Assembly (NCBI RefSeq): GCF_001438845.1
Contig: NZ_JQCL01000033.1
Coordinates: forward strand, 1-36,190
Length of the DNA: 36,190 nt
Source of the DNA: Lactiplantibacillus xiangfangensis
GTDB lineage: Bacteria > Bacillota > Bacilli > Lactobacillales > Lactobacillaceae
Direction of reading: 5' to 3'
This document shows, piece after piece, positions 34,921-36,190 of this stretch (positions are counted from its first letter, which is position 1; each line of letters starts with the position of its first letter). The position numbers and the translations under genes were made by a program. Below the pieces are notes generated by a model that was given only the letters and a program-made list of their open reading frames with translations, made no database searches and was not told the DNA's origin.

Positions 34921-34949
34921 TTGACCCTGAAAGCAAACGGCGTTAAGCT
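34921..34949 (+). promoter_or_regulatory. Possible promoter of the small-ORF transcript
   Basis: TTGACC (34921-34926) and TAAGCT (34944-34949) are 17 bases apart, 31 bases before the small ORF. The -35 is good and the -10 weak. Confidence 0.35.
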
Positions 34950-34980
34950 ACTGACAATTAATGAAAGGGGGTGATGCTTT

Positions 34981-35040
34981 TTGAGTACCATATCTAATCT
35001 TAAAGCATCAGTCTCTGCCCTGTTCGGAGCACAAGACTGA
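34981..35040 (+). CDS. 19-aa peptide with near-perfect ribosome-binding site
   Basis: A TTG start opens the peptide MSTISNLKASVSALFGAQD. It is preceded nine bases upstream by AAAGGGGGTGAT (34964-34975), which matches the anti-Shine-Dalgarno complement at all but one position. Few short ORFs have such a site by chance. The 3' two-thirds of the ORF lies inside a strong hairpin (34999-35050), and a terminator follows 12 bases after the stop. It could be a leader peptide controlling the downstream hydrolase gene, or a relative of the short type I toxin or holin-like peptides that begin MST after a similar ribosome-binding site. The peptide itself is not clearly membrane-spanning. Confidence 0.45.
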   Translation: MSTISNLKASVSALFGAQD

Positions 35041-35050
35041 TACCTTTAAG
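34999..35050 (+). other. Strong hairpin overlapping the small ORF
   Basis: CTTAAAG pairs with CTTTAAG (34999-35005, 35044-35050) and ATCAGTCT with AGACTGAT (35007-35014, 35034-35041), separated by a small internal loop. The apical loop is 19 nt. Translation of the peptide would have to open it, as in attenuators. Confidence 0.7.
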
Positions 35051-35051
35051 G

Positions 35052-35082
35052 AGACCCGGCCAAATCTTTGGTCGGGTCTTTT
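35052..35082 (+). terminator. Terminator of the small-ORF transcript
   Basis: AGACCCGGCCAAA pairs with TTTGGTCGGGTCT (one wobble) and four T follow. It lies 145 bases before the hydrolase gene, so it either ends a small RNA or acts as an attenuator. Confidence 0.85.
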
Positions 35083-35227
35083 GCGTCTCATGCGACCTTC
35101 CCCCTAGATTGAACAAATTTCGTCATCTTTAAGCAACCGAGCCTTGGTGTTCAGCCGTAAAACCACGATTGATGGTTGCAACTTCAACGGGACTAAGCTA
35201 AGTTAAAAGGGAACGTTCTACGGAAAG

Positions 35228-36088
35228 ATGAGTTATAACTTTATGAAAGAAACGACAAAACAAGTACTAGTTGGTACGGCCTGGTTGATAACTTTATTAG
35301 CTGTGATTGGTGGCACGATGCTCTGGCAGCACCAGGTGCGCAAGCCACGTCACAACGTTGATAGTATTACGGTGACATCTACAGAACGGGTTCCCGTTCT
35401 GTTATTACTAGATACCTCACTGGACGCTGAACAGCAACGTCAATTAATCGCCACGATGCAACGTAATAATGGTTCGCAACCGGTGACGACCGTCCAGATT
35501 TCTACAAATGGCAAAATTAAATTTGATGGGCCGATTCGAACCAGTGATAACCGGCCCTACTTCAAGCTGGTGCTATCTAAGGGGCTAACTGCCACTAAAA
35601 AGTCACAGTTAATCAAGGAAACCATCATTGCCGCTAAGGAAAATTACCATTTTGATAAGTACAACCTCGTTTGTTATGGCGACGGGGGACTCGTTGCAAC
35701 CCACTACTTAGAACATACCGATCCTAGTTTGGCACCGGCGCACTTAATTACCATTGCAACGGCGTTTAACGGGACGGATCAGCGCTATAACTCTCAAAAA
35801 ACTAACCCGGTTGAGCATAACCAACGAACCGCCAACTTGACGCAATTAATTAAAAAACGCAAAGCACTTAATCCCAAAACAAAGGTTTTACTAATTGCCG
35901 GTAACGCCAAAGGCCACCGCAATGGGGACGGCGTCGTGCCAATCCAAAGCGCCCTGGCCGGACAAAGCATTTTCCAACCTGTCATTAAAAATTACCAACA
36001 GACAGTCATTCACAGTTGGCATGCTAGTCATACTCACATTTTAGAAAGCTGGAAACTTGGTAACGCGATTCAAGATTTTATTGATTAG
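35228..36088 (+). CDS. DUF915-like alpha/beta-hydrolase-fold protein, nucleophile serine missing
   Basis: The 286-aa product has an N-terminal signal anchor (about 12-33, VGTAWLITLLAVIGGTMLW) and a probably extracytoplasmic domain resembling DUF915 alpha/beta hydrolases. The nucleophile elbow normally reads GHSMGG; here it is LVCYGDGGLVATHYL, so the serine is replaced by Gly. A late acidic residue (NGDGVVP) and histidine (HASHTHILES) are still present. The protein is therefore probably not a serine hydrolase and may be a binding or regulatory pseudoenzyme. The start is uncertain: ATG 35228 follows GGAAAG too closely, and the ATG at residue 6 has long spacing. It is downstream of the small-ORF/terminator unit. 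Confidence 0.75.
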   Translation: MSYNFMKETTKQVLVGTAWLITLLAVIGGTMLWQHQVRKPRHNVDSITVTSTERVPVLLLLDTSLDAEQQRQLIATMQRNNGSQPVTTVQISTNGKIKFDGPIRTSDNRPYFKLVLSKGLTATKKSQLIKETIIAAKENYHFDKYNLVCYGDGGLVATHYLEHTDPSLAPAHLITIATAFNGTDQRYNSQKTNPVEHNQRTANLTQLIKKRKALNPKTKVLLIAGNAKGHRNGDGVVPIQSALAGQSIFQPVIKNYQQTVIHSWHASHTHILESWKLGNAIQDFID

Positions 36089-36190
36089 CCGCCAGTTTCC
36101 AATATCAATGACAAAACTCAAAAAGCCAATCAGAAAAAGGCGCGGCTCCGTGTCAAGTAGACAATCAAATAATTAAAATTGTTTAGGCAA
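36089..36190. other. 3' flank, no gene seen
   Basis: The last hundred bases after the hydrolase gene show no gene and no clear terminator. Confidence 0.4.

Larger units (their letters stand above)
34017..34980. other. Gene-poor region before the small ORF
   Basis: About 960 bases without a supported gene hold structured element copies B and C (listed separately). A CCCGGTA / TACCGGG hairpin occurs at 34844-34864. An ATCCCGGGAAAA word (34424-34435) only loosely resembles the Noc-binding consensus. The plus-strand open frame of 75 codons at about 34609 lies across copy C and has no ribosome-binding site, so it is not called. Confidence 0.5.

Overview
The window looks like a chromosomal segment of a Lactiplantibacillus plantarum-type lactic acid bacterium. 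This is inferred from the Gram-positive Shine-Dalgarno sites, the mid-40% G+C of the housekeeping genes, a CBS-less GuaB, the rsmG-noc-parA-parB-DUF951-ychF-DUF1129 order, and the many DUF-type and membrane proteins familiar from that group. No database was consulted; product names rest on motifs and family memory.

Region 1 (1-5900) is accessory DNA. A probable IS30-type end lies at the left edge against a 19-codon gene fragment. Two paralogous Mor-family (phage Mu Mor/C) regulators and a WYL-domain regulator follow. Then comes an AT-rich three-ORF operon (2479-5789) encoding a TerB-like protein with a glycine-rich hydrophobic tail, a 157-aa ORF that may be its frameshifted C-terminus, and a 535-aa protein of unknown family. 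A strong terminator ends the operon. This is the best candidate for an undescribed system, possibly phage defence or envelope stress.

Region 2 (6184-11820) holds two MFS exporters, one behind a 51-nt nested palindrome, a coiled-coil DUF2325-like protein, a 40-bp tandem-repeat array and two small conserved hypothetical genes. Region 3 (11840-21556) carries gpmA, an AI-2E-family permease, a ROK regulator lacking the usual zinc cysteines, a membrane-anchored protein with two C-terminal repeats, cfa, an integral membrane protein, a TauE/SafE permease, azlC-azlD and a GNAT acetyltransferase.

Region 4 (21739-27848) has a VanR/VanS-like two-component system in one apparent operon with a D-Ala-D-Ala carboxypeptidase, then a 780-nt intergenic region with two large structured elements, then guaB. 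Region 5 (27123-32573) is the chromosome-segregation operon rsmG-noc-parA-parB-DUF951-ychF-DUF1129, with a parS-half-site inverted repeat just downstream of its probable promoter; such clusters usually sit near oriC. Region 6 (32736-36190) has nupC, a 1.2-kb gene-poor stretch, and an alpha/beta-hydrolase-fold protein lacking the nucleophile serine. The gene-poor stretch holds two more copies of the structured element, in opposite orientations, and a small-ORF/hairpin/terminator unit.

The most notable non-coding signal is a roughly 135-165-nt element present three times. It has conserved loops and paired compensatory stem changes, as expected of a structured RNA or a fold-dependent mobile repeat.
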